Assembly (NCBI RefSeq): GCF_014904815.1
Contig: NZ_JACZFR010000037.1
Location: 62,001 to 126,000 of the forward strand
Origin: Microbulbifer taiwanensis
GTDB taxonomy: Bacteria; Pseudomonadota; Gammaproteobacteria; Pseudomonadales; Cellvibrionaceae
DNA length: 64,000 bases
Direction of reading: 5' to 3'
Positions 51,594 through 60,908 of this stretch are shown here, in pieces. The number at the start of each line of letters is the position of its first letter. Within the stretch, counting starts at the first letter, position 1. The translations under genes were made by a program, and so were the position numbers. The notes under the pieces are model-generated. The model saw nothing but the letters and a program-made list of their open reading frames with translations, was not told where the DNA came from and did not search any database.

Positions 51594-53656
51594 ACATGCC
51601 GGACTATGAACTGTTTAGTCAGTTAGAAGACCTCGGGCCGGAAATGGCGAGCCTGGCAGAATCGGCTGAATGGAGGGCAGGCGTAGATGATTTCGGGCAG
51701 GAAATGGAGGACCTGGGAGAACCGGCTGAATGGGGGGCAGGAATAGATGACCTCGGACGGGAAATGGAGGGCCTGGGAGAAGAAATGAGACAGATGGAAT
51801 GGGCCCCTACCGAGACTGAAGAGGCTGAGAGGAACGATGAGCACCAGCCGTTAGCACCAGCCGTTCCGTTTAAAAGGCAGGAAGTCTTTGTCAATACATA
51901 CAAGACGCTCGTGGAGCATGGGCCTTTTGCCATCCTGTTTGAGCCGGGCAGCTCATACAGCGTCAATGCGTCCATCAAACTCGGTGCCGACGTTATTGCG
52001 ACGGCATTCACCGCCGCTGCACACGGCATTCCGGTGCCAAGTGGACTTCTCGCCAGTGTAACCCCCGAGCTCCAGCTGCAAATCAAAGGCACGCTCTCGG
52101 CCACGGACACAGGCAAAACCGCCGCAAATCTAAAGCTGAATCTGACCGGTGGCGCTAGTACCGGTATTGGCGCTAATGCCATAGCCAGCGCCAAGGCGTG
52201 GGCAGGCGGGGGCCTGTCAATCACAGGGCGTTTCACCAACCCCTATGCTTTTGCCGCCTACTTTACTGCAAAGATAATGAAGTTGCTTTCACCTTTTGCC
52301 GGGAGCAGGTACAGGAAGCGGGAAAAGGAGGATGACCTCGAAGCGTATAAATGGATTCGTGAGCAGGCCAAGAAGCGGAGAACGAACGTCGTGGGCATTC
52401 CGTTCGGCGGCGGGGCGGAGGCCAAGGTGCTTAGCCTATTTGGCGCCGGTGCGGACGTGTCGTTTGAACCAAGGTTATTCATGAGAAAGAGAAATGTCCC
52501 GGACACCTACCAACGCACCGGGAGCAAAATGCATGAGTTCAAGATTGGCGGTACGGCAGACGCCTCAGCCCACATCGACCTCGGAGCGCTTGATGGGTGG
52601 GTAACGCTGACGATCGTGCATAACGATGCCAATCCGGACAATGACGGAGCTTACCTCTCTGTAGAACTGAGCGGTGCCGCTGCTGCCGCGCTCGAGCTGG
52701 TGCAGGCTGTGCCGGAGCAACTGGCCGACCTCACGGTCTCCTTGGGCGAGGGTGATACCATGGAACTCTTGAAGAGCCTTCTTGGCTTGACCCTGACGAC
52801 GACAATCAGCAGGGCAAAGATGCCTGTCGGTATAAACGCCGGCGGCACTTACAATAAAAGCGTGACGCTGATGTGGTACAAGAGCGGTAAGCTGAAGGAT
52901 CTGACAAGGGGAGCATCACCCTTCAGGCTGCAGTATGCGCGCACCACCAAAGAGATCGGCGCCGAGGCGGGAGTCAGCGACATCCCGATATCTCCTGTCA
53001 CACTGGGTGCCACCCTGGGAGGGGCCGTCAGGAGTACCAGAAAGGAGGAGCTGGGGCATCATACGATTTCTTACCTGCAGGCTCGGTACCAGGGATTCAA
53101 GGGGTATGAGCGGCCTCCCTGGTTGGACGAACAGACGCCTGGGGAACATTCCTGGCAAAGCTGGGCGGTTAAGCACCAGGCGGACTTGGTGAAGATGATG
53201 GAGTCCGACAATGTTTCTCGGGAGCTGGAGGATGTGGCGGCGGGCCTGGTCCCCCATAAGGGGCAGCCCATTGTGCATAAGCTGCGAGAAGCACGTAGGA
53301 ACAGAGATCATCCTGGGTGGCTGTCTGCAGTAGAGGCACTCTTCGATCTGGAGGCGGAACGTCGCAAGGGTGTGGAGGGCGTGTCCGAAGGCTGGCACAA
53401 AATCGCAACTCCCGCAGATATTTGGAGAGCTGGAGTGCCTAAGAGAGAAGCGAGAGCAATGATAAAATGGGTAACCGGAGAGGTTTCACCGGGTCCTATT
53501 CCTGACAATGCCCGATTGGGCGGACAGCTTAAGGAATTACCGAAGAGCGTAGAAGAAGTAGAGTCGAACATAGAGAGATACCAAGCTGACATGCAAGCCA
53601 AGCGGGACAGACAGCAGCATTTTTTTCGGAGCTGGCGTCAGCGGACCCTTTTGTAA
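51590..53656 (+). CDS. eCIS-linked protein of unknown family; best cargo candidate
   Basis: The 688-residue protein is the last gene of the locus, immediately after the ATPase (GTG overlapping TGA; the ATG at 51596 is the alternative start). It opens with three 20-residue repeats (DLGPEMASLAESAEW, DFGQEMEDLGEPAEWGAGID, DLGREMEGLGEEM), which may be a loading or shell-targeting signal. A Gly/Ala-rich region of about residues 110-230 (TAFTAAAHGIPVPSGLLAS, LNLTGGASTGIGANAIASAK) and a beta-rich region follow, then a charged helical end (VEEVESNIERYQADMQAKR). No toxin motif or DUF4157 is visible. A toxin or effector role is inferred from its place only. Confidence 0.75.
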   Translation: MNMPDYELFSQLEDLGPEMASLAESAEWRAGVDDFGQEMEDLGEPAEWGAGIDDLGREMEGLGEEMRQMEWAPTETEEAERNDEHQPLAPAVPFKRQEVFVNTYKTLVEHGPFAILFEPGSSYSVNASIKLGADVIATAFTAAAHGIPVPSGLLASVTPELQLQIKGTLSATDTGKTAANLKLNLTGGASTGIGANAIASAKAWAGGGLSITGRFTNPYAFAAYFTAKIMKLLSPFAGSRYRKREKEDDLEAYKWIREQAKKRRTNVVGIPFGGGAEAKVLSLFGAGADVSFEPRLFMRKRNVPDTYQRTGSKMHEFKIGGTADASAHIDLGALDGWVTLTIVHNDANPDNDGAYLSVELSGAAAAALELVQAVPEQLADLTVSLGEGDTMELLKSLLGLTLTTTISRAKMPVGINAGGTYNKSVTLMWYKSGKLKDLTRGASPFRLQYARTTKEIGAEAGVSDIPISPVTLGATLGGAVRSTRKEELGHHTISYLQARYQGFKGYERPPWLDEQTPGEHSWQSWAVKHQADLVKMMESDNVSRELEDVAAGLVPHKGQPIVHKLREARRNRDHPGWLSAVEALFDLEAERRKGVEGVSEGWHKIATPADIWRAGVPKREARAMIKWVTGEVSPGPIPDNARLGGQLKELPKSVEEVESNIERYQADMQAKRDRQQHFFRSWRQRTLL
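51629..51808 (+). repeat. Three 60-bp in-frame repeats at the start of the cargo candidate
   Basis: Each unit codes for about 20 residues of the form DLGxEMxxLxExAEWxAGID; the third is partly diverged. Repeat borders are at 51629, 51689 and 51749. Confidence 0.8.
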
Positions 53657-53762
53657 AGGAAGTAGCGTTGGCGTAAGGGGCGCGTTGAGGATTTAACTAA
53701 CCTGGACTGGTATGCCAGGCCCCCGTGGCGGAAACCCAAGGGGGGGTGCGCTCCGGCGGCCG

Positions 53763-56700
53763 CTATTTCAATTCGACCAGCTGTTGCAGCAGCGGGAAGT
53801 AGAGTGCGCAGCGGATATTGCGCTCGTCGCGGGCGTAAAAGAGCTTGCGGTAGTTCTCCAACTGCCCGCGGTACTTTTCCAGCTGCGCGACAGTAAAGTC
53901 CTCCTGGCTTTCGCCGGCGCCGGGTTCGGCAGTCTTGTAGTCCACGATCCAGCGGCTGCCGTCACCATCTATAAAAGTGCGGTCGACGATAGAGCGGCGC
54001 AGCTGGCGGCCGCCGCTGTGGAGTTCCAGTTCGCAGGCGGACTCCAGGTGGCTGTTGTCCAGCAGCCAGCGGCCGGTTTTGCAGTTGAGGGCGTTGGTGA
54101 CGGCCTGCTCGACCTTTTCCCGCGCCTTTTCCACGCCGCTGCCGTAGAGCCCGAGCTGGCCCAGGCGCAGTTGCCACAGGGGGCGTTGTTGCTGGATCCG
54201 CTCGAAATTCCATTCCTTGAGGTTCGATTCCGCAATGGTGGCGAGGGTCTCGTGGGCGACGGTGCCAGCGTGGCGCAGCCAGCGCAGGGCTACCTGGCCC
54301 AACTCTTTGGGAATGTTAGGAGGTAAATTCGCTTCGTCGTCTTCCCGCGCCCGATAGTCGGGCATGCGGTACTGGGCCAGCCATTCCTGCTTTGGCATGG
54401 CCGGCGCCTGCCATTGTTGCGGCAGGCGCAGCAGGTAGTCGCGGTCGCCAATTACCTGTTCGGTTTCCTGTCCGCTCTCCGGCGCTTCCAGCCAGTGACA
54501 CCAGTCGCTCGCCTCGTCCTGCGTGATCGACGGCCAGATGCCGGCGAGCAGGGCGGCAGTGCCGGGAGACTTGAGGTCGCCCTTCTTATCATCGCGCTTG
54601 ACGCAGGCCAGCAGGTGCAGGGAGCGGATGGCGCGGGTGCAGCCGACGTACAGCAGGCGGGTGCCTTCCAGGCGCTCGCGCTCGCTGTTGTCGTGTTTCA
54701 AATAGTCGAACAGTGGGTCGCTGTCGCCGCGGGCGTTTTTCGGGGCCAGCAGGAAGCGGGGCTCGCCGTCGCGATTCAGCCACTCGGCCCAGCGCAGCAG
54801 CTGGTCGCCACCGGGCTTGCCGCCCTGGTCAAGGCCGGGAATCAGTACATGCTCGAATTCCAGGCCCTTGGATTTGTGGATGGTCATCACCTGCACGCCG
54901 GCGTCCCGGCCGGGGCGGGCGAAGAGTTTTTCCAGCGCGTTGTAGAACTGCTGCCAGTCGGCGATGGCGCCGCCACAGTCGAAGCGTTCCAACAGCTGGA
55001 AGAAGTCCTGCATATTGTCGAGATCGTTTTTGTCCGCGACGGTGGCCGGGCCACCGAGGGCGAGCCACAGGCCTTCGATCCAGGCGCGCAGCGGTTTGCG
55101 CCCGCGTTGCTGCAGGGCTTTCAAAAGTGGGCTGGCGACCTTTTCAAGCCGCGCGTGGCCGTCTTCGCTTAGCAAAGGGATATCGTCGACTTCCCGCAGA
55201 GCCAGTAATAGTGGGCGCGCGCTGGTATCTGTCGCCGGTATATCACCATTGTTCCAGTTGGCCAGCGTATAGAGGTCCGGCAATTGCAGTCCGCACCAGG
55301 GCGCGCGCAGCAGCGCCAGCCAACTGATGCGGTCGCTGGGGTCGAGCAGGGCGCGGGTCAGGCTGAGCAGGTCCAGCACTACCATCTTGCTGGCCAGCGG
55401 TGCCAGGTCCGGCGCCTGGAAGGCAATGCCGGCGGCGCTCAGGGCCGGCAGTATTTTTCCCAGGTGTTTTTTCTTGCGCACCAGAATTGCGATGCGGCCG
55501 CTCGGGTCCTTGGCTTGCAGATCCCTGACCAGCTCCACCGCCTGCTGCGCCTCGCGGCCGCGTTCCTCGTCGTCCATACAGCCGTAGAAATTCACCGCCG
55601 GTCCCGGCCATTTGACGCCCTTGAAGGCGTGGGAATTGAGATAGCGCACGGCGCCGCGGCCAATATTGTCCTCGGCCGGGAAGGCCTTTTGGAAAGTCTC
55701 ATTGACCCATTCGACCACCGCGCCCTCGGAGCGGAAGTTCACCTGCAGGTCCAATGGTGTCAGGGCTACCTCGCCGATACCGCGGGCGCGGGCATCGAGG
55801 AAAATCCCCACATTGGCATTGCGGAAACCGTAACAGGACTGCATGCCGTCGCCGACGATAAACAGGGTGCGGCCGTCGTCCGGTTCCCAGCCGGCGGTGA
55901 GTTTTTCCAGCAGCTGCAGTTGCATCTGCGACGTGTCCTGGAATTCGTCGACGAGGATGTGCCTGGTCTGAATATCCATCTTCAGCGCCAGGTCGGTGGG
56001 CTCGTCGCTGTTGCCCAGCGCCACCAGCGCGGCCTGGGCCACTTCGGTGTAGTCGGTAGCGCCCAGCTGCTGGAAAACCAGTTTCAGTTCCGCGACCAGT
56101 TTTGGCAGCACCTGTGCCAGCGACTGCAGCAGTTGCCACTGGCCCTGCTGCAGGCCCGAGGGCAGTTTGCGTACCTCGTTGATCGCGGCGAGCAGGGATT
56201 CGTTGCCGCCCAGTTCCGCCAGCAGGTCCTTGATGCGCGCCTTGTATTCGTTGGCCTGCGCCGTTTCCGGATCCTTCTTGTCGACCGCCGGAAAACCCAC
56301 GCGCTTGTCGACGGCCTTGCGGAGTTCGCCCTTGCCGGTCACCAGCAGCTCGGTCAGCGCCAGCCACTGGGGCAGGGCGCTGTTGTCCGCTTCCGGTAGT
56401 GCATCCAGGTCGGCGCAGGCGCAGAGCGGGTGGTCTGGTTTTTCTTTCTGCAGATTTTTGCCCGCGTAGCCGGCCAGTTCAACCAGTTCGCCGGCATAGC
56501 CCTGTAAATACCCCGCGAGCACTTCCAGGTTTTCCGCCACCAGTTCGTCGATGGCGAAGTGGAAATAATCCTGTGCGCCCTCATGGCCGACGTTGAGCAG
56601 CGGGCCCAGCCACTGCTCGCGTTTTTCCTGCAGTATCTGCAGCAGCTTGTTCAGCTGGCCCAGGTCGTTGTCCAGGTGCAGCAGCAGTTCCTGCAGGTCG

Positions 56701-57227
56701 CCGTCCGGATTCTCGCCGTCCAGGTATTTGAGCAGGTTGACCACCGCCGTTTCGAAGGCGACCTGCGTCTGCTCCAGCGGCTCCCCCGGCGCGCCCAGGC
56801 CGCTCTCGATCGGCAGCTGGCTGGCGAGGCTGCGACAGAGACCGTCGATGGTCTGGATGCGCAGCCGCTGCGGCATCTGCAACAGCTGCCAGTTCAATTC
56901 TGCATCGCGCGCCAGTAGTTTGCTGGCCAGGTCCCAGGTGATGGCATCGTGCGGGTTTTCCGGGCGCTCGGTATCGCGCGCATTGTGCAGCGCCTCGATC
57001 AAGCGCTCGCGCATTTCCCCGGCGGCCTTGCGGGTAAAGGTGATCGCCAGCACTTCTTCGGGCTGCTGGCAGGCGGCCAGCAGTTTCAGCACCCGCTGGG
57101 TCAGCAGGCCTGTCTTGCCGGAGCCGGCGGGGGCGGAGACGGCGAAGCTCCGGCTGATATCCAGGGCGCGGCTGCGGGCATCGGCGTCTACCGGTGTGTG
57201 TACGGGATTCATTACTGCTTCTGTCAT
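53763..57227 (-). CDS. UvrD/RecB-type helicase-nuclease (AddA-like)
   Basis: The 1154-residue protein has helicase motifs of superfamily 1: APAGSGKTGLLTQRVLKLL (Walker A near residues 32-39), TFTRKAAGEMRERL, LVDEFQDTSQMQLQLLEKL (motif II near 424), and FIVGDGMQSCYGFRNANVGI. The C-terminal nuclease has SRWIVDYKTAEPG (about residue 1095). It processes double-strand breaks with the AddB-like partner encoded upstream. It overlaps that gene by 4 bases (ATGA). Core DNA repair, high G+C. Confidence 0.9.
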   Translation of the reverse strand: MTEAVMNPVHTPVDADARSRALDISRSFAVSAPAGSGKTGLLTQRVLKLLAACQQPEEVLAITFTRKAAGEMRERLIEALHNARDTERPENPHDAITWDLASKLLARDAELNWQLLQMPQRLRIQTIDGLCRSLASQLPIESGLGAPGEPLEQTQVAFETAVVNLLKYLDGENPDGDLQELLLHLDNDLGQLNKLLQILQEKREQWLGPLLNVGHEGAQDYFHFAIDELVAENLEVLAGYLQGYAGELVELAGYAGKNLQKEKPDHPLCACADLDALPEADNSALPQWLALTELLVTGKGELRKAVDKRVGFPAVDKKDPETAQANEYKARIKDLLAELGGNESLLAAINEVRKLPSGLQQGQWQLLQSLAQVLPKLVAELKLVFQQLGATDYTEVAQAALVALGNSDEPTDLALKMDIQTRHILVDEFQDTSQMQLQLLEKLTAGWEPDDGRTLFIVGDGMQSCYGFRNANVGIFLDARARGIGEVALTPLDLQVNFRSEGAVVEWVNETFQKAFPAEDNIGRGAVRYLNSHAFKGVKWPGPAVNFYGCMDDEERGREAQQAVELVRDLQAKDPSGRIAILVRKKKHLGKILPALSAAGIAFQAPDLAPLASKMVVLDLLSLTRALLDPSDRISWLALLRAPWCGLQLPDLYTLANWNNGDIPATDTSARPLLLALREVDDIPLLSEDGHARLEKVASPLLKALQQRGRKPLRAWIEGLWLALGGPATVADKNDLDNMQDFFQLLERFDCGGAIADWQQFYNALEKLFARPGRDAGVQVMTIHKSKGLEFEHVLIPGLDQGGKPGGDQLLRWAEWLNRDGEPRFLLAPKNARGDSDPLFDYLKHDNSERERLEGTRLLYVGCTRAIRSLHLLACVKRDDKKGDLKSPGTAALLAGIWPSITQDEASDWCHWLEAPESGQETEQVIGDRDYLLRLPQQWQAPAMPKQEWLAQYRMPDYRAREDDEANLPPNIPKELGQVALRWLRHAGTVAHETLATIAESNLKEWNFERIQQQRPLWQLRLGQLGLYGSGVEKAREKVEQAVTNALNCKTGRWLLDNSHLESACELELHSGGRQLRRSIVDRTFIDGDGSRWIVDYKTAEPGAGESQEDFTVAQLEKYRGQLENYRKLFYARDERNIRCALYFPLLQQLVELK

Positions 57228-59923
57228 TCTGCTGCCTGCTCCCGTTCCGGCCAGCGGTTCAGCGGCCAGAGTTCGCTGTTGTTATCCGCCGGGCGATCGA
57301 ATGTCAAAGTAGCGACGCCGCTGCGATATTCGCCGGCCAGCAGTTGCAGGCCGCGCTGCCAGTGTTCGCTAAGCTCCTGCCAGGTTGCGTAAGGGGAGTC
57401 CTTCTGGGTATCCGCGACTGCCCTGATGCCCTTGACCGTTTGTTCCAGTTCGCCGCAGCCGCTCCATTTGCAGTCGCCGTAGCGCACCTGGCCAAAGGCG
57501 ATGGCGCTGGCCTTGGGCTGGAAGAGGGCGTAGAGCGGCAGTTGGGGTTCGCGGATGCGCTCGCCGAGCCAGTCGTTGATGCTGGTCTGGCCTGTCTTGT
57601 AGTCGATCACCAGCTGCTCGCCGCCGGCGAGCTGGTCGAGGCGGTCGAGGCGCAGGTTGAAATTGAGTCCGCCGATTTCCACCTGCTGTTCCCACTCTAT
57701 TTTTTCCACCGCGAAGGCGGGGCGCTCCGCTTCCAGTTGCAGCCACTGTTCCAGCAGACGCAGCAGGCGCTGCTGTTCCATGGCCCAGAAACCGGCGGGC
57801 AGGTGGCCGTGTTTCTTGCGCACATTGCGCAGGGAATTTTCCACGGCGCTTTCAATAGTCTGCCGGCGAATTTCTTCGCCCATGGACTGCAGGTGCGCTA
57901 CGTCGCCGCACTGCTGCCAGAATTCCGCCAGCACCTGGTGGACGATATTGCCGCGCTCGGCGGGGCTGAGGCCGATATCCGGCTGCATAAAGCCGCTGGC
58001 GCCGAGGCGGTAGCGCAGCTGGGCGTTCAGCGGGCACAGGGCCTGGGCCTTGAGCACCGAGGCGCCGCCGCGCACCCGCTCGCAGTCAGCTGGGGCCAGA
58101 GGTGGCAATTGGGTGTCGGCAACTTTTTCCAGCTCGGTGGCGTTTGCCAGTTGCGCGCAATGATCGCGCAGGGCGTCTGCCTCTATCGCTGCAACCGCTT
58201 CCGGACTGCCGAACAGGCTGCTGAGGCCCTGTTGCACGCCGTCCTCCTCGCTCGCGTAGCTGACGACGATATCGGTGCTGGCATTGAGCAGGTCGTCGGT
58301 CAGTTCGCGGGCCAGTTCCAGTTCCCGCTCGGCGCTGGCGCGGGGCATTTTCCAGTGCTTCTGCCACTGGATCGGCAGCAGTGGGTTGGGGTCCGGTGCG
58401 GTGGGCCACTGCTGCTGGCCGAAGCCCACCAGGTGCAGGTGGTCGAAGGCGAGACCGCCGGCCTCCAGTACGCCGAGAATCTGCAGCGGGCCGTCGCGGG
58501 TCTCCGCCTGGAAAGGGGTGCGGCTGGCGATCTGGCGCAGCTGCTGCAGCGCCTGGGTCAGGGTCAGGCTGCCGGCGAATTCGGACAGGGCGGCGAGACT
58601 TTCCAGCGCGCTCTCCCAGTGCAGCAGCTGCTGGTATTCCTGGCTGTCCGGGTTGCGGCTGCCGGGCCAACCGAGGGTGGCGAGCACTTCGGAGAAGCGC
58701 GCGGCCCAGACCTCCGCCGGGGCGCGCTGCCAACGGCGCTGGCGGTCGCCGATCTGTTCCAGTTGGTGCGGCAGCTGCGGCGCTTCCAGGTTCAGGGCCT
58801 CGGCGGTGCGCTCGGCCCAGTAGCGCAGGGTGGCGCCGTCGATACGGCGCAGTTCCAGTTTCTGCAGGCGGCGGAAGAGGGCACTTCTCAGCCAGGATTC
58901 CTCCCCCTGGTCCCAGAAGGGGCTGAACAGCAGGTTGCGCAGCTGGGAGTAGTCCCATTCGTCCTGCAGCAGTTCCAGCAGTTGCAGTGCGCCGCCGCCG
59001 ATCGGTGTCTGCGCAAGCGGCGTGCCGGCGGAGAAGTTGAACGGGAGCGTGTAACGGCGCTGTCCGGGATCCAGGAACTGGGGTTCCAGAGTCCGGGCGA
59101 AGATGGTCTCCACCTGGGCGCGGCACTGGCCGAGGTTGTTGACGACTATGCCGACGCTGGCGCCGGGATCCCGCTCCAGTTTCTGCGCGGCCCAGCGGGC
59201 GGCCTGGTAGAGCTCTTCCTCCAGGTTCTGGCAGGGGGCGCTGCGGACTTCCGCGGCGCGCCTGACGGCCGGGCGCTCGACTACCTTGAGCGCGGCGGCC
59301 CGGATGATTGCGTCGGCCAGAGGGGAAATCTGCGCGAATCCGGCGGTCTCTATTTGTGGCAGCTCCTCAATAGTGCGTTCCCTGAAGGCGCGCAGTAGTA
59401 GCTGGTCGCGCTGGTCCGGGGTGATCGCGTTGTGGGTGTGCAGTTGGTGGGCGAAGGCGCGGATCATTGCAAACAGCGGGAATTCGTCTCTGTTCAGTGT
59501 CAGCGCGAACTGTTCCAGCAGCGGCTCCACCGCAGCATCGAGATTGTCGATATCCGTGACCAGCTGCCACTGCAGCAGCTGCGCCAGGGCGCTGTCGGCG
59601 TCGCGGCACAGTTGCTGGCTGTTCAGCAGCTGGCGCTCCAGGGCCTCGTCCAGGGCGTGCTGCCACAGCAGCTGGCGCTGTTCGCGGTTCAGTACCTGCT
59701 TCATGGCCGGTTTCCAGCCGCACTGCTGTAGCTGGAACCAGAGCTTGTCGAGCCAGCCGGACAGGGATTCCACCGGCGGCGGCGCCCAGCAGCTGCCGGC
59801 CTCCTGCTGCGCGGCGTAGACCTGCTGGCAGCGGTTGCGCAAGCGGTTGTTCGGGGTCAGCAGCAGGCCTCCCGGGGGGAGTTGCGCGAGAATTTCCAGG
59901 GCGGGGAATGCCGGTTGCAGCAT
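57224..59923 (-). CDS. PD-(D/E)XK nuclease family protein (AddB-like)
   Basis: The 899-residue protein has an N-terminal inactivated helicase-like half (LPPGGLLLTPNNRLRNRCQQ) and a C-terminal nuclease with LVIDYKTGQTS near residue 772 preceded by LRLDRLDQLAGGEQ. This is the AddB/RecC-like partner of AddA. No clear Walker A is left. The pair of genes is one operon on the minus strand, and the stop lies inside the AddA-like start. It should degrade DNA ends together with its partner before RecA loading. Confidence 0.85.
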   Translation of the reverse strand: MLQPAFPALEILAQLPPGGLLLTPNNRLRNRCQQVYAAQQEAGSCWAPPPVESLSGWLDKLWFQLQQCGWKPAMKQVLNREQRQLLWQHALDEALERQLLNSQQLCRDADSALAQLLQWQLVTDIDNLDAAVEPLLEQFALTLNRDEFPLFAMIRAFAHQLHTHNAITPDQRDQLLLRAFRERTIEELPQIETAGFAQISPLADAIIRAAALKVVERPAVRRAAEVRSAPCQNLEEELYQAARWAAQKLERDPGASVGIVVNNLGQCRAQVETIFARTLEPQFLDPGQRRYTLPFNFSAGTPLAQTPIGGGALQLLELLQDEWDYSQLRNLLFSPFWDQGEESWLRSALFRRLQKLELRRIDGATLRYWAERTAEALNLEAPQLPHQLEQIGDRQRRWQRAPAEVWAARFSEVLATLGWPGSRNPDSQEYQQLLHWESALESLAALSEFAGSLTLTQALQQLRQIASRTPFQAETRDGPLQILGVLEAGGLAFDHLHLVGFGQQQWPTAPDPNPLLPIQWQKHWKMPRASAERELELARELTDDLLNASTDIVVSYASEEDGVQQGLSSLFGSPEAVAAIEADALRDHCAQLANATELEKVADTQLPPLAPADCERVRGGASVLKAQALCPLNAQLRYRLGASGFMQPDIGLSPAERGNIVHQVLAEFWQQCGDVAHLQSMGEEIRRQTIESAVENSLRNVRKKHGHLPAGFWAMEQQRLLRLLEQWLQLEAERPAFAVEKIEWEQQVEIGGLNFNLRLDRLDQLAGGEQLVIDYKTGQTSINDWLGERIREPQLPLYALFQPKASAIAFGQVRYGDCKWSGCGELEQTVKGIRAVADTQKDSPYATWQELSEHWQRGLQLLAGEYRSGVATLTFDRPADNNSELWPLNRWPEREQAAE

Positions 59924-60029
59924 AAGGTGTTTCGTTCGAGTTGAAAGAGGTAACGGTCGCGGTTTGCGGCTGACGTGTCAACAAGTAGGGTGCGCCGTGT
60001 GCACCGGGGAGTGGTGCGCACGGTGAACC

Positions 60030-60851
60030 CTACGGGGGAGGGGCCGAAGCCGGATCGAACTCCGCAAAAGCACCGGCAATGCGGCCGTCGCTGTCAGGGG
60101 CACTGGTCAGTAACAGGCTCCGGCCAGGAGTTTCGGTCATCTTCAACTTCAGCTCCCCCAGCCACCAGCGCACCCGCCGTGCTATGGCCTCGCCGGAATC
60201 CAGCCATTGGATAGGCCGCGGTGCGAAGCGGTCCAGCTCCTCGCGCAACAGGGGGAAGTGGGTACAGGCCAGAACGGCGATATCCACCAGATCGCCGCCG
60301 GCGGTGTGGAAGATGCGCGCCAGCACAGGCTCCAGGTCCTCGGCGGTGACCGTCTCGCCGCGCAGCTTGGCCTCGGCCAGGTGCACCAGTTCCGGCGCCG
60401 GTACGTTGATCACGCGGTTGCCGTTGGCGAACTGCTCTATCAGGTCGCGGGTGTAGTTGCGGTTGACGGTGCCCTCGGTGGCGATCAGGGCGATGGTACG
60501 AGTCCGCGTAGCCGCGGCGGCGGGCTTGACGGCCGGCACTACGCCGACTACCGGCTGGTTCAGCACCTCCCGTAGTTGCGGCAGGGCCAGGGTGCTGGCG
60601 GTGTTGCAGCCGACCACCAGGATATCGGCCCCGCTGCGGGCCATCATGGCGCCGGCCTGCGCGACGATGCGCGGGCGCAGTTCCTCCTCGCTCCGGGTGC
60701 CGTAGGGGTAGAAGCCGTTGTCGATGCCGAAGTGCAGCGTCAGGCCCGGCAGCAGGCGGCGTATCTCCCGCGCTATGCTGATGGCGCCCACGCCCGAATC
60801 GAAGACCAGCGCGCTGGGGTGCTTGCTGTTAGAATGTGCGGCTTCCGTCAT
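60030..60851 (-). CDS. murI: Glutamate racemase
   Basis: The 273-residue enzyme makes D-glutamate for peptidoglycan. It has both catalytic cysteines, in VVGCNTAS (Cys82) and LACTHFP (Cys196), the substrate site VFDSGVGAISIAREI with Asp18-Ser19, and FGIDNGFYPYGTRSEEEL. The family length is normal. It diverges from rmuC across a 57-bp spacer that likely holds both promoters. Confidence 0.95.
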   Translation of the reverse strand: MTEAAHSNSKHPSALVFDSGVGAISIAREIRRLLPGLTLHFGIDNGFYPYGTRSEEELRPRIVAQAGAMMARSGADILVVGCNTASTLALPQLREVLNQPVVGVVPAVKPAAAATRTRTIALIATEGTVNRNYTRDLIEQFANGNRVINVPAPELVHLAEAKLRGETVTAEDLEPVLARIFHTAGGDLVDIAVLACTHFPLLREELDRFAPRPIQWLDSGEAIARRVRWWLGELKLKMTETPGRSLLLTSAPDSDGRIAGAFAEFDPASAPPP

Positions 60852-60908
60852 TGGTTCGCAAGTAGATCTCGACTACAAATCCAGTCAAAGAAGAATACCC
60901 CAAATCCC

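Noticed and set aside
47346-51808. Regular repeats suggesting a CRISPR array
   Set aside because: Both repeat sets (54 bp and 60 bp units) are in reading frame inside genes and have no spacers.
57194-59398. A 734-codon plus-strand open frame opposite the AddB-like gene
   Set aside because: It is the antisense of a conserved nuclease gene in G+C-rich DNA, where long antisense frames occur by chance; the product has no family features.
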